Below are positions 9,070 through 17,115 of a stretch of 38,061 bases of DNA, piece by piece. The notes under the pieces were generated by a model. It made no database searches and was not told the origin of the DNA. It saw nothing but the letters and a program-made list of their open reading frames with translations. The position numbers were made by a program, and so were the translations under genes. The stretch comes from Acidobacteriota bacterium (GTDB taxonomy: Bacteria; Acidobacteriota; Terriglobia; 2-12-FULL-54-10). Every line of letters starts with the position of its first letter. The first letter of the stretch is position 1. The stretch spans positions 1 to 38,061 of the forward strand of contig JADFGZ010000005.1 in the NCBI GenBank assembly GCA_022567475.1, written 5' to 3'.

Positions 9070-10359
9070 TTACCCGCGAGTTTCCGCGAACTCTTTGCTT
9101 AATACAGCGGTTTCCCCCTCCGTCTTCGCGATAATGACCGCTCCGCAGCTATCGCTGAACACGTTCACTGCGGTGCGGCACATATCCAGGATGCGATCTG
9201 TGACCAAAATCAGTCCGATGGCCTCAATCGGCAGGCCGATCGCGCCCAGAATCACGAGGATCGCCACCAGGCTGGCCGCCGGAATGCCTGCCACCCCTAT
9301 GGAGGTGAGCAAGGCGAGAAGCACGACGGTGAATTGCAGGCCAAAGCTCAATTCCATCCCGTAAGCCTGCGCGATGAACATCGCCGCCACGCACTCGTAT
9401 AACGCCGCTCCATCCATATTGACCGTCGCTCCCAGCGGCAGGATAAAACTGCTGATGCGGTTGGAAACACGGGCGTTCTCCTGCACGCACTCCAGCGTCA
9501 GCGGCAGCGTGGCGGAAGAGGAGGCCGTAGAGAATGCCATCAGCAGGGCCGGGGACATCGCCCGAAAATGCAGCCAGGGATCGACCCGGCCTACCAAACG
9601 CAACAACAGGGGAAGGATCACGAAGGTGTGAATCGCCAGCGCCAGCAGCACCGTCACGAAGAAGGAAAGCAAGGGAACAAACGCAGCAAACCCTGTCGTC
9701 GAAACCGTCTTTGCTACCAGCCCGAATACACCAATCGGAGCAAAACGCATCACCCAGAGAGTGATCTTCATCATCGTCTCAAAGATGCCCTGCCAGATCC
9801 GCTTCAGTGATCCTGCATAGTCCGGTTGAATGCGGGTCATAAAGTAGCCGAACAGCAGGCTGAAGAAGATCAGTCCCAGCATTTGGCCCTCCGCAGCAGC
9901 CGCGATGATATTGGGCGGCACCATCCGCAGAAAAACCTCCGCTATATCGCCGGCCCCCCTGCCCTCGACTCCTTGCAGCGCAGCCTCTGTGTTCTCTGCC
10001 AGGCCCAGGCGTGGGCCCGCCGGCTCGCCATCCACGATCCCCGGCGCGATGGCATTGACAAGCGCCAAGCCCACGAGGATCGCCAGTATGCTGGTTAGCA
10101 TGTAATAGAGAACGGTTTTTACACCGAGACGCCCCAGGCCAGCCTCGCCGCCAATCCCTGCTATTCCGGTAATGATGGCGGCCATGATCAGCGGCACAGT
10201 AATCATCTTCAGAGCATTGAGAAAAAGGGTGCCGATGAAATCGTAGGCCTGGTAATAGGTGACGCCGAAAAGTCCCGCGTCAGTCCCCGTGAGCGTTCCG
10301 GCAATACACGCCAGCCCAATGCCGATGAGGATTTGCCAATGCAGTTTCAGTCTGCGCAT
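9070..10359 (-). CDS. Dicarboxylate/amino acid:cation symporter (DAACS family)
   Basis: 429-aa inner-membrane symporter of the GltP/DctA family, coupling uptake of acidic amino acids or C4-dicarboxylates to Na+ or H+. About eight hydrophobic helices. Signature regions present: a Ser-rich hairpin (AFSTASSSATLPLTL), the NMDGAALYE cation/substrate motif, and DRILDMCRTAVNVFSD near the C-terminus, whose Arg contacts the substrate carboxylate in relatives. The ATG at 10359 opens directly into the first helix (MRRLKLHWQILIGI). Divergent from the Ca2+ antiporter across a 419-base gap. The exact substrate is not predictable. Confidence 0.93.
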   Translation of the reverse strand: MRRLKLHWQILIGIGLACIAGTLTGTDAGLFGVTYYQAYDFIGTLFLNALKMITVPLIMAAIITGIAGIGGEAGLGRLGVKTVLYYMLTSILAILVGLALVNAIAPGIVDGEPAGPRLGLAENTEAALQGVEGRGAGDIAEVFLRMVPPNIIAAAAEGQMLGLIFFSLLFGYFMTRIQPDYAGSLKRIWQGIFETMMKITLWVMRFAPIGVFGLVAKTVSTTGFAAFVPLLSFFVTVLLALAIHTFVILPLLLRLVGRVDPWLHFRAMSPALLMAFSTASSSATLPLTLECVQENARVSNRISSFILPLGATVNMDGAALYECVAAMFIAQAYGMELSFGLQFTVVLLALLTSIGVAGIPAASLVAILVILGAIGLPIEAIGLILVTDRILDMCRTAVNVFSDSCGAVIIAKTEGETAVLSKEFAETRG

Positions 10360-10778
10360 GATGAATGATTTTTCTCCCGTTTCCGGGGCCTGCCTCCAAA
10401 CAAAATTGACCTGGCCGTTTTCTGTGCCATCCGGAATGAGAGTCTACATCACAGCCGGGAACTGTGAAACGGATTTTGGGAGAAGGAAGCAATTGCCGGC
10501 CACCGGCGACCGAACAATCTGCGGCACCCGCAGCAACCGGATGATTTGAAGCTCTCTGCAAGGGATCGTTTGTGGTAGCATACCGCCACGATGCAGGCTC
10601 GGCACCAAGCTTGGTACGCACAATGACAGATCATGACCTTCACGCGCCTTATTCTATCCGTGAGAGCATTATTCCTCGCCCCTGGCCCGGCGCCTGACGA
10701 TAGCAACGGCCTCCGGCAGGGCGGCCTTTCCCCTCGATGGTTCCGGGATAATTCGCTCGAACAGCAGGAGCGCCGCAT
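10360..10778. other. Divergent intergenic region, symporter / Ca2+ antiporter
   Basis: No convincing gene in these 419 bases. It holds two short perfect palindromes (GGTAGCATACC at 10574-10584 and ACCAAGCTTGGT at 10604-10615) and the ribosome site GGAG eight bases before the antiporter start. It should contain the promoters of both divergent genes, but no good -35/-10 pair could be assigned. Confidence 0.5.
10604..10615. promoter_or_regulatory. 12-bp perfect palindrome, possible operator
   Basis: ACCAAGCTTGGT is a perfect inverted repeat midway between two divergent transporter genes. The position suits a regulator site, but a 12-bp palindrome can occur by chance and no repressor gene is adjacent. 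Confidence 0.2.
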
Positions 10779-11786
10779 ATGATCCCTGCGCTGCTGGGTT
10801 TCCTCGCGAGCGGCGCCGTCATCGTCGCCGCCGGGACCGCGCTGGCGAAGAGCGGCGACGCCATTGCGGAGCACACCCGCCTCGGGCGCGTCTGGATCGG
10901 ATCGGTGCTGCTGGCCGGGGCCACCTCGCTTCCGGAACTGACCACCGATGTTGCAGCCGTTCGCCTGGGCGTCCCGGACCTGGCCGCCGGAGACTTGTTC
11001 GGATCGAGCCTTGCCAACATGCTCCTGCTGGCCTTGCTTGGCCTGCTGCCGCCGGCCGGACGCATCTTCCGCGAGGCGTCTTTCGATCACGCCATGGCCG
11101 CCAGCCTGGCCATCATCCTGAACGGCCTCGGAGCCCTCTTCGTGCTGGCGCACACCGAGAGGACGTTGCTCGGCGCGGGTCCCGAATCCGCCTTGCTCCT
11201 GATCGTCTTCGTGTTCGGGACGCGGGCGGTTTACCTCCACACGGTCGGTAAGCCCGGCCCCCCGGCGACGGAAGCCTCCTCTCATCGCGAACAGGGCGCG
11301 AAGACCTCTCTGCGCCGCGCGCTGGCGGTGTTCGCCCTGGCCGCGGCGGGCATTTTTATCGCCGCCCCCTATTTCGCCGCATCGGCCAAACAGATCGCCG
11401 AGCTGTCCGGGCTGGGGATGACCTTTGTGGGAACTTTGCTGGTGGGATTATCTACCTCGCTGCCTGAGTTCGTCACCTCCTTCGCGGCGGTGCGGCTGGG
11501 AGCCATTGACCTGGCGGTAGGGAACCTGTTCGGCTCCAATGCCTTTAACATGTCGATCTTTTTCGCCATGGACCTGGCGCATCCGGGCGGCCCGGTCTTC
11601 GGCGCGCTGGAGCCTGTGCACGCCGTCACGGGCCTGTTCGCCGTCGTCTTGACAACCCTGGGACTCGCCGCCATCTTCTTCCGCAGCAAGCGCCGCTTCC
11701 CGCTGCTCGAGCCCGGCAGCATCCTCATGCTGCTGGTCTACTTCACAGCGATCGGGCTTCTTTACGCCTACACGAGCGGGATTTGA
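10779..11786 (+). CDS. Na+/Ca2+ antiporter (CaCA family)
   Basis: 335-aa inner-membrane antiporter, about ten helices, likely exporting Ca2+ in exchange for Na+ (or H+). Two inverted alpha-repeats are clear: GATSLPEL (47-54) with GDLFGSSLAN (71-80), and, in the second half, GLSTSLPEF with GNLFGSNAFN. The Glu residues of the two LPE motifs are the expected ion ligands. The ATG is preceded by GGAG at eight bases. It ends 47 bases from the convergent M16 gene; an inverted CCCAGG/CCTGGG pair (about 11805-11832) lies between, without a T-run. Confidence 0.9.
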   Translation: MIPALLGFLASGAVIVAAGTALAKSGDAIAEHTRLGRVWIGSVLLAGATSLPELTTDVAAVRLGVPDLAAGDLFGSSLANMLLLALLGLLPPAGRIFREASFDHAMAASLAIILNGLGALFVLAHTERTLLGAGPESALLLIVFVFGTRAVYLHTVGKPGPPATEASSHREQGAKTSLRRALAVFALAAAGIFIAAPYFAASAKQIAELSGLGMTFVGTLLVGLSTSLPEFVTSFAAVRLGAIDLAVGNLFGSNAFNMSIFFAMDLAHPGGPVFGALEPVHAVTGLFAVVLTTLGLAAIFFRSKRRFPLLEPGSILMLLVYFTAIGLLYAYTSGI

Positions 11787-11832
11787 GCGGAGAGTCAAGC
11801 CGGACCCAGGGTCTTTACCGTCCTTGCCTGGG

Positions 11833-13323
11833 CTAGTTCTCGTCTTCAAATTGGAGGGGTTGGATTTCCTGCGGCTCGCCGAGCCGCCTCAGATCGTCGG
11901 CGAACTTCGGGTAGTCGCCTACGACGAAGATCGTCAACTGGTCCGGGTGGAGATAGTCCCGGGCCACGCGCTGGATATCTTCCGGCGTCACCGCCTGGTA
12001 GCCCGCAAACTGTTTTTCGAGGTGGTCGGAGGGCAGGCCGTCGTACTCCACCTGCATCAATGCGGACAGCGACCGGGCCGGGTTGGTGTAACGAAAGACG
12101 TAGCCGTAGAGAAACATCTCCTTGGCGGTGTCAAACTCATTCCGGGAAACTCGCTCGGCGCCGATCTTGCCGACCTCGTCCAGAATCGAATCAATGGCCT
12201 GAACCGTGGACTCCGTTTTGGTTTGCGCAGCGGCCAGAAAGAAGCTGACGTCTCTCTGGTTGGTCGGGAAGGCGGTGCCGACGCTGTAGGCCAAACCCTC
12301 CTCGGTGCGCACGCGCTGGGAGATGCGGGAGCTGAAGGCCGACCCGCCCAGGATGGAGTTCATCAAACCGATGGCGAAGCGGTCCGGGTTGTCCCGGTTC
12401 GTCCCCCAGTGGCCGATGCGGAGGTTCGATTGGTTGATCTCCTTGGGGATGTAATAAACACCGGCCTTCGGTTGCTGATTGGCCATGGGAAGCGGGGGCA
12501 GGGTGACTTCGGCGGATGGCCAGTCGCCCAGCAGTTCCCGCAGCTTCCGGAGCATCTCGGTTTTGTCGAAATCCCCCGTCAGGCCCAGCATCATCTGGTT
12601 CGGGTGAAAATACCTGCTGTGGAACCGAATCAGGTCGTCGCGGCTGATCTGGCCGATGCGCTCCACCGTGGGAGTGCGCCCGGAGGGGTGCTCCTCGGTG
12701 TAGAGGAGCCTGGAAAACTCCCGCCGGAGCATGGGGCCGGGAGTGTCGTTGGAGCGGCGCAGCGAATAGATGGTCTGCTGCTTGGCCAGCTCCAGGAGAG
12801 ATTCATCGAAGGCCGGGTATCGCAGCACGTCGGCCAGGATGCGGAGAGCCTCGTCGGCGTCCTTCTGCGGCACGTTCAGCGAGACGCTCGCCTGCTCCCT
12901 GCCCATCGAGGCCGAAAGCTCGGCGGCGATGAAGTCCAGCCGCTCCTCCAGTTGCTCGGAGGGAAAGTTCTTGGTGCCGCCCGTGCGGAGCAACTCGCCC
13001 ACCAACTCGGCGGTCCCCAGTTCGTCCGCCGGTTCGTAGTAGCTGCCGATCCGCACCAGCACGTTTACGTCGAGCAGCGGAAGGCGATGGTCTTCCTGGA
13101 TATAAACGATCATGCCGTTATCGAAGACCACGCGCTCGATCTCCTTGCCCACCTCCGGAAAGGTGGGAGCGATCGGCGGTCCCTTCAACTGCATGGCCTG
13201 ATCCCAGCCGGATGAGTGGCTGTCGCCGCGGGTGGCCGACGCTCCGCCACGCTCGCCCATCTGAGCCTGCGCAGCGCCCCAGGCAAACGCGACCGAGAAA
13301 ACAATTAAGAGAAAGCGTTTCAT
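11833..13323 (-). CDS. M16 peptidase homologue lacking the zinc motif
   Basis: 496-aa secreted or periplasmic protein of the M16 (pitrilysin/processing-peptidase) family. Signal peptide 1-20 (cleavage near AQA|Q); two M16 half-domains follow from about 60. Where active members have HxxEH, this one reads GTAELVGELLRTGG (103-116), i.e. ExxGE, so the zinc ligands are absent and it should not be catalytic. Such proteins usually pair with an active M16 subunit, as in mitochondrial processing peptidase and bacterial M16B pairs. The active partner is immediately upstream: its TAA and this ATG share one base. Role and substrate are unknown. Confidence 0.9.
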   Translation of the reverse strand: MKRFLLIVFSVAFAWGAAQAQMGERGGASATRGDSHSSGWDQAMQLKGPPIAPTFPEVGKEIERVVFDNGMIVYIQEDHRLPLLDVNVLVRIGSYYEPADELGTAELVGELLRTGGTKNFPSEQLEERLDFIAAELSASMGREQASVSLNVPQKDADEALRILADVLRYPAFDESLLELAKQQTIYSLRRSNDTPGPMLRREFSRLLYTEEHPSGRTPTVERIGQISRDDLIRFHSRYFHPNQMMLGLTGDFDKTEMLRKLRELLGDWPSAEVTLPPLPMANQQPKAGVYYIPKEINQSNLRIGHWGTNRDNPDRFAIGLMNSILGGSAFSSRISQRVRTEEGLAYSVGTAFPTNQRDVSFFLAAAQTKTESTVQAIDSILDEVGKIGAERVSRNEFDTAKEMFLYGYVFRYTNPARSLSALMQVEYDGLPSDHLEKQFAGYQAVTPEDIQRVARDYLHPDQLTIFVVGDYPKFADDLRRLGEPQEIQPLQFEDEN

Positions 13324-14615
13324 TATTTGTTCTCCAAGTCTCTGGACGTGTCATGCGCGGGTATGTCCTGCAAACGTTCGGCGGTAGCAGGAGGCGGCGT
13401 GTCTGCCGCGCCGCCCTGCCGGGACTTCGATTTGATCTCCGCCACCGTGCGGTTCTCCTCTGCGAAGTATTTCTTCGCCACGTTTTGCACGTCCTCCGCC
13501 GTCACGGCTTTCAGCTTTTCTCTCTCCGTCAGCACGTAGCGCCAGCTTCCGGCCAAGTGCTCGGAGGCGGCAATGACCCTGGCGATGCCGAAATTCGACC
13601 GCAGCGAACGGATCGCGGAGGCATCCACGGCGTTGCGGACGCGGGTCAGTTCCTCTTCGCTGGGAGGCTCCTGTTGCAGCTTGCCGATCTCTTCATAGAT
13701 GGCCTCCTCCAGCTCCTGGGAGCTTTTTCCCCGGGCCGGGGTGGCGGAGAAGACAAACAAGCTGGGATAGAGGCTGGTCATGGGCCCGGCGCTGGCCCGG
13801 AGCGCCACTTTCTTCTCCAGGACCAGGCTCTTGTAGAGCCGCCCGGTGCGCGATCCCCTGGAGACGCCCGAGAGCAGTTGGCCCAGAACGTCCAGCGCGT
13901 AGCTGTCCTCGTGGCCGATCTGGGGAATGTGATACCCGATATGCATCTGCGGCTGGGCGTCCAGGGAAATCGTCACGCGCCGCTCGCCCCGCTGCCGCGG
14001 CTCCTCGGTGATGCTGCGCCGGGGAAGGGTTTGAGCCTGCAACGGCCCGAAGTATTTCTCCATGATGGCCATGGTCTTGTCCGGGTCGATGTCGCCGACG
14101 ATGGCCGCGATGGCGTTGTTCGGGGCATAGAAGGTCTTGAAGTATTCGAGCACTTCCTCCCGCGTCATGTTGTCCAGATCGCCAGCCCAGCCGATGACCG
14201 GGTTGCGATAGGAGTGCGACTGAAAGGCCGTGGAGTGGAAGACCTCCCAGAGCAGGCCGCTCGGACGGGTGTCGGTCCGCATGCGCCGCTCCTCGTGCAC
14301 CACGTCCCGTTCCGGATAGAATTCGCGGAAGACGGGGTTGGCAAGGCGGTCCGACTCCAGAAAGGCCCACACCTCCAGTTGATTGGAAGGCAGTTGGACG
14401 AAGTATTGGGTGGAGTCCCGGCCGGTGGAAGCATTCAAATGAGTCCCGCCCAGCCGCTGGTAGGTCTGCCAGAGTTCATCCTTGACGATGTATTCCCGCT
14501 GCTGCCGCAGGGCGTCGGCCATCTCTTGATCGAGCTGAGCGATCCTCGTTTCGTCTTTGTTCTCATCATTCTCATCCTGGGCCTCATCCTTGGTCGCATC
14601 CCTGGTTATATCCAT
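13323..14615 (-). CDS. M16 zinc peptidase, C-terminal part (frameshifted from 14606-15025)
   Basis: 430 codons from the first ATG in frame; the frame is open back to 14642, where a TGA precedes it. It continues the M16 domain begun in the N-terminal fragment: an Asp/Glu-rich linker, then YFVQLPSNQLEVWAFLESDR, FREFYPERDVV and HEERRMR (which probably supplies the third zinc-ligand Glu), then the second half-domain. It has no signal peptide or HxxEH of its own, so alone it would be non-functional. Adding one base between 14634 and 14635 joins the two parts into about 567 residues. Either a recent frameshift or a sequencing error. Ends in a one-base overlap with the non-catalytic partner. Confidence 0.85.
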   Translation of the reverse strand: MDITRDATKDEAQDENDENKDETRIAQLDQEMADALRQQREYIVKDELWQTYQRLGGTHLNASTGRDSTQYFVQLPSNQLEVWAFLESDRLANPVFREFYPERDVVHEERRMRTDTRPSGLLWEVFHSTAFQSHSYRNPVIGWAGDLDNMTREEVLEYFKTFYAPNNAIAAIVGDIDPDKTMAIMEKYFGPLQAQTLPRRSITEEPRQRGERRVTISLDAQPQMHIGYHIPQIGHEDSYALDVLGQLLSGVSRGSRTGRLYKSLVLEKKVALRASAGPMTSLYPSLFVFSATPARGKSSQELEEAIYEEIGKLQQEPPSEEELTRVRNAVDASAIRSLRSNFGIARVIAASEHLAGSWRYVLTEREKLKAVTAEDVQNVAKKYFAEENRTVAEIKSKSRQGGAADTPPPATAERLQDIPAHDTSRDLENK

Positions 14616-14648
14616 GGTCGCAGCGGGGGCCTCACCTTGGTCTCATCC
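14562..14648 (-). repeat. 12-bp tandem array in the M16 peptidase linker
   Basis: On the coding strand, successive 12-base units such as GCGACCATGGAT, then GCGACCAAGGAT two units on, then GAGGCCCAGGAT, encode four-residue repeats (ATMD, ITRD, ATKD, EAQD). The one-base deletion that breaks the gene lies in the partly preserved first copy at 14634/14635. Confidence 0.8.
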
Positions 14649-15025
14649 GGCTCCTCAAAAGCGGAGCCGCGTTTGCGGCGCTCGCGGTCGAGCTCCCAAT
14701 AAATGCCGTCGATCTTCTCCATCCAGGGAACCTCTGCTTGGAAGTCAGTGGTTCCGTAAATTTTGGTTCCCTTGAACATCATGTGTTCCAGCAGATGCGC
14801 AATGCCGGTCCGCCCCTGCGGATCATCGACGCCCCCCACGCGGAAACGAAGATAGAGCGCAACGGTGGGCGAGTCGTGCCGTTCGACCATCAAAATCTTC
14901 ATGCCGTTTTCGAGGGACCGCTCGATAACGTCGAGCTTCACGTTTTGAGCGCTCAAGGAGGCTGGCAAGGAAACTGTGATGATGAAAAGCCAGATCGCCA
15001 AGCGAATCTTGCAGAAATTCCTCAT
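14606..15025 (-). CDS. M16 zinc peptidase, N-terminal part (frameshifted)
   Basis: 139 codons carrying the signal peptide (1-26, SLSA|Q) and the zinc-binding, catalytic motif HLLEH (H77, E80, H81) followed by MMFKGTK, as in periplasmic M16 peptidases. After the Asp/Glu stretch EEPDET the reading runs out of frame and stops at 14606-14608. The copy AAGGTGAGGCC here matches AAGGATGAGGCC one array unit further on, so the missing base is most simply an A on the coding strand. If the frameshift is real, the active subunit is lost or depends on recoding; if not, this is the active half of an M16 heterodimer. Confidence 0.85.
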   Translation of the reverse strand: MRNFCKIRLAIWLFIITVSLPASLSAQNVKLDVIERSLENGMKILMVERHDSPTVALYLRFRVGGVDDPQGRTGIAHLLEHMMFKGTKIYGTTDFQAEVPWMEKIDGIYWELDRERRKRGSAFEEPDETKVRPPLRPWI

Positions 15026-15162
15026 GCTAGAACCCTTTCATTTTCATTCTTCCGTTTGGAGTGAAGGCCCCGACCCCACATCCGCACCGGATGGGTGATC
15101 GCCTGCGGCAACCCTGCCTTCCGTTGCAATCCCATCGAAGGAAAGGGCTGTCCGCCACGTCT

Positions 15163-15190
15163 TACCGTTCACATGATACCGTTCACATGA
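15163..15190. repeat. 14-bp perfect tandem duplication
   Basis: TACCGTTCACATGA occurs twice head-to-tail, immediately downstream of the candidate -10 of the minus-strand M16 promoter, so both copies would be in the early transcribed leader. Confidence 0.9.
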
Positions 15191-15219
15191 TAATAGTGGA
15201 GAAGGAGCCATCTTTCCAA
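15190..15219 (-). promoter_or_regulatory. Candidate promoter of the M16 operon
   Basis: On the minus strand TTGGAA, 18 bases, TATTAT. The expected start near 15183 falls in the 14-bp tandem duplication, giving a leader of about 160 bases to the ATG at 15025. Confidence 0.42.
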
Positions 15220-15291
15220 ATCAATTCCATTGGATGCAGGAAGCAGGCCCGGCGTTGGCAGGCGGCAGGGGAAGCTCGCGCCGTGAACACA

Positions 15292-15321
15292 TTGCCGCGA
15301 TCCCGCCAACTGTGCTAGCCT
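15292..15321 (+). promoter_or_regulatory. Candidate promoter of the Cys-rich membrane protein
   Basis: TTGCCG (15292-15297), an 18-bp spacer and extended -10 TGC-TAGCCT (hexamer 15316-15321), about 94 bases before the start codon. Confidence 0.33.
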
Positions 15322-15364
15322 GAGCCTGTTTGCAGCGGCCCAAGCGCTGTGAAAACGCGGGGTG

Positions 15365-15390
15365 TTTTGCCCGCATCTTTTGCCCGCATC
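15365..15390. repeat. 13-bp perfect tandem duplication
   Basis: TTTTGCCCGCATC twice head-to-tail in the leader of the small Cys-rich protein, ending 24 bases before its ATG. Confidence 0.9.
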
Positions 15391-15414
15391 AACGACCGTC
15401 AAGAGTTAGAACAG

Positions 15415-15696
15415 ATGAAGTCTCCTCTCTCGAAAGGAACGCTGGTCGGCATCGTATTTGGAGCGGTGTTTCTGCTGCTGCTTCTCTATCAGACCATGGG
15501 CATGCGGCAGTATGAATGCGAGGTTTGCGTCGAGATCGACGGGCGGACCCATTGCATGAGTGTAAAAGCCGAAAATGAGCAGCTGGCGATCCAGACCGCC
15601 AAGGACAACGCCTGCTCCGTCCTGGCCGGAAACCGGGCGGAGAGCTTCCGCTGCTCGCAGTCCCCTCCCACCAGCATTCGTTGCAAGCAGCTTTAG
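15415..15696 (+). CDS. Small Cys-rich membrane-anchored protein, unknown function
   Basis: 93 aa from the ATG at 15415. A longer in-frame reading from 15349 would start inside a repeat and lacks a ribosome site. One transmembrane helix (about 9-26) is followed by a roughly 65-residue domain with six cysteines (C35, C38, C47, C67, C80, C90) in a CEVCV...HC...AC...C...C pattern. If the domain faces the periplasm these could form three disulfides; otherwise they could bind metal. The RTHCMSVKAENEQLAIQTAKDNAC stretch (44-67) suggests a beta-strand followed by a helix. I do not recognise a characterised family. It stands alone between divergent and convergent neighbours. Confidence 0.65.
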   Translation: MKSPLSKGTLVGIVFGAVFLLLLLYQTMGMRQYECEVCVEIDGRTHCMSVKAENEQLAIQTAKDNACSVLAGNRAESFRCSQSPPTSIRCKQL

Positions 15697-15742
15697 TTCC
15701 GATTTGAGATACGGTTCTGCCGAGCGGAAATCCGTGAGGGGG

Positions 15743-17011
15743 CTAGTTTCCCGGGCAGTTTCCGCCGTTCAGGTGGGACTGGAAATCTTCGGGGAACATT
15801 TTCAAGGCGCTCAGCAGAGGCGGGCCCGGCATGTTGACCAGGCTGCAGTAGCCCTTGCCTTTGTTGAAATCGAGCAGCTTCGGAATCTGATCGAGCGCCG
15901 CCGCCGGCACCTGGCCTTGTTGGACCCTGCCCAGCAGGGTGGCGAGCGCGGTGGTCTCCATGCGGCAGGCGGGACATTGGCCGCAACACTCTTTTTCAAA
16001 AAACCGGGCCACTTCCAGAGTCACCTCCACCATGCAGGTTCCTTCCGCGTAGCCTCGCATGACGCCGCAGCCGATGTTGGAGCCGGCGGCCCGCAACGCC
16101 TCCGGGCTCAGCGGGCGGTCCGGGTCAGGAAGCAGGAACCCGCTCGAGGGGCCTCCCGGCAAGATGGCGCGCAGCCGCGCGCCCTGCTTCAGCCCGCCGG
16201 CCAATTCTTCCGCCAACTCCCCTTCGCGGGCCCCATAGGGCAACTCATAAACGCCGGGCCGCGCCCATTCTTCGTTCATGGAATAGAGCATGGTGCCGGA
16301 ACTTTCCTCGGTCCCGAATCCGCGATACCACTGGGCGCCGTTCAAAATGATGGGAGCAAGATTCGCCAGCGTCTCGACGTTATTGACAACCGTAGGCTGG
16401 CCGAACAATCCGGCCGTAACCGGGTAAGGAGGCTTCTGCCGGGGAAGAGGGTCTTTTCCCTCCAGCACCTCCAAGGCGGCCGTGTCCTCTCCGGCGACGT
16501 AGGGCGTGGGCGCGGGGCGGCTCTCGACCGTCACCCCGAACTTCGTTCCCAAGACCCGTTCCCCCACCAATCCTTCGGCCTGGGCCTCTGCCAGGGCCTG
16601 CTCGATGCTTTGCAGGGCCTGCTGATAGGTTTCATTGGTATAAAAAAAGGCGCGGGATGCGCCCACCGTGTAGGCGGCAAGCAGCATGCCTTCCAGCACG
16701 GCGTGCGGAACACGCTCGAGCAGAATGCGATCCTTATGAGAACCCGGCTCGTCCTCGCCCCCGTTCGCCACCACATATTTTTGCTTCCCTTCAGCCTGGG
16801 CGCAGAGAGCGAGCTTCTGCGCGGCAGGAAACCCGGCCCCGCCCCGCCCGCGCAACCGCGCAGCCTCCACTTCCTGCAAGACGGTGGAGGGATCGGATTG
16901 AGTGAGCGCCCGCCGCAAGGCCTCGTAGCCTCCACGCCGGCGGTACTCGGCTAGATTCTCTCGATTGGCCGGAATCCCGGAAGGAAACAGGATGGTTTTG
17001 GATTGCGACAT
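15743..17011 (-). CDS. NuoF-like NADH-binding flavoprotein subunit
   Basis: 422 aa, homologous to the 51-kDa NADH dehydrogenase subunit (NuoF/HoxF/FdsB group), which oxidises NADH on FMN. Visible: FMN/NADH glycine motif GRGGAGFP (55-62), NGGEDEPGSHKDR (83-95), YVAGEDTAALEVLEGK (171-186), an SLBB region (about 250-300), and the 4Fe-4S site CxxCxxC (C343, C346, C349) with C389 as fourth ligand. It follows a small [2Fe-2S] protein by about 100 bases. No nuoG, hydrogenase, formate dehydrogenase or other complex I subunit is in the window, so this is an orphan diaphorase-type pair whose partner is unknown. I leave the symbol blank for that reason. Confidence 0.85.
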   Translation of the reverse strand: MSQSKTILFPSGIPANRENLAEYRRRGGYEALRRALTQSDPSTVLQEVEAARLRGRGGAGFPAAQKLALCAQAEGKQKYVVANGGEDEPGSHKDRILLERVPHAVLEGMLLAAYTVGASRAFFYTNETYQQALQSIEQALAEAQAEGLVGERVLGTKFGVTVESRPAPTPYVAGEDTAALEVLEGKDPLPRQKPPYPVTAGLFGQPTVVNNVETLANLAPIILNGAQWYRGFGTEESSGTMLYSMNEEWARPGVYELPYGAREGELAEELAGGLKQGARLRAILPGGPSSGFLLPDPDRPLSPEALRAAGSNIGCGVMRGYAEGTCMVEVTLEVARFFEKECCGQCPACRMETTALATLLGRVQQGQVPAAALDQIPKLLDFNKGKGYCSLVNMPGPPLLSALKMFPEDFQSHLNGGNCPGN

Positions 17012-17024
17012 GAGCGCGTCTTTA

Positions 17025-17050
17025 CTTAGGAACAGCGCTTAGGAACAGCT
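17025..17050. repeat. 13-bp tandem duplication upstream of the nuoF-like gene
   Basis: CTTAGGAACAGC plus one base occurs twice head-to-tail (17025-17037, 17038-17050), 14 bases upstream of the minus-strand start at 17011. Confidence 0.85.
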
Positions 17051-17085
17051 TCACTTGGAAATATCTCCACCTGGGGCCGCTGTTA

Positions 17086-17115
17086 TATGGAGTATCGTCA
17101 CATGGGGTATCGTCA
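17086..17115. repeat. 15-bp tandem duplication at the 3' end of the [2Fe-2S] gene
   Basis: Two adjacent 15-base copies ending GTATCGTCA, differing at two positions. The second overlaps the stop codon of the 112-codon gene (stop at 17113). Confidence 0.8.

Larger units (their letters stand above)
15026..15414. other. Divergent intergenic region, M16 operon / Cys-rich protein
   Basis: No supported gene in 389 bases. It carries a minus-strand promoter candidate for the M16 pair (15190-15219), a plus-strand candidate for the small protein (15292-15321) and two perfect tandem duplications (15163-15190, 15365-15390). Confidence 0.6.

Noticed and set aside
11824-14702. Two long plus-strand open frames opposite the M16 genes
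   Set aside because: They are shadows of the minus-strand peptidases. The second stays open through the frameshift only because of the repetitive GC-rich linker.
15575-16954. Open frame opposite the nuoF-like gene (459 codons)
   Set aside because: Low-complexity Gln/Arg/His-rich shadow; the opposite strand has all NuoF motifs.
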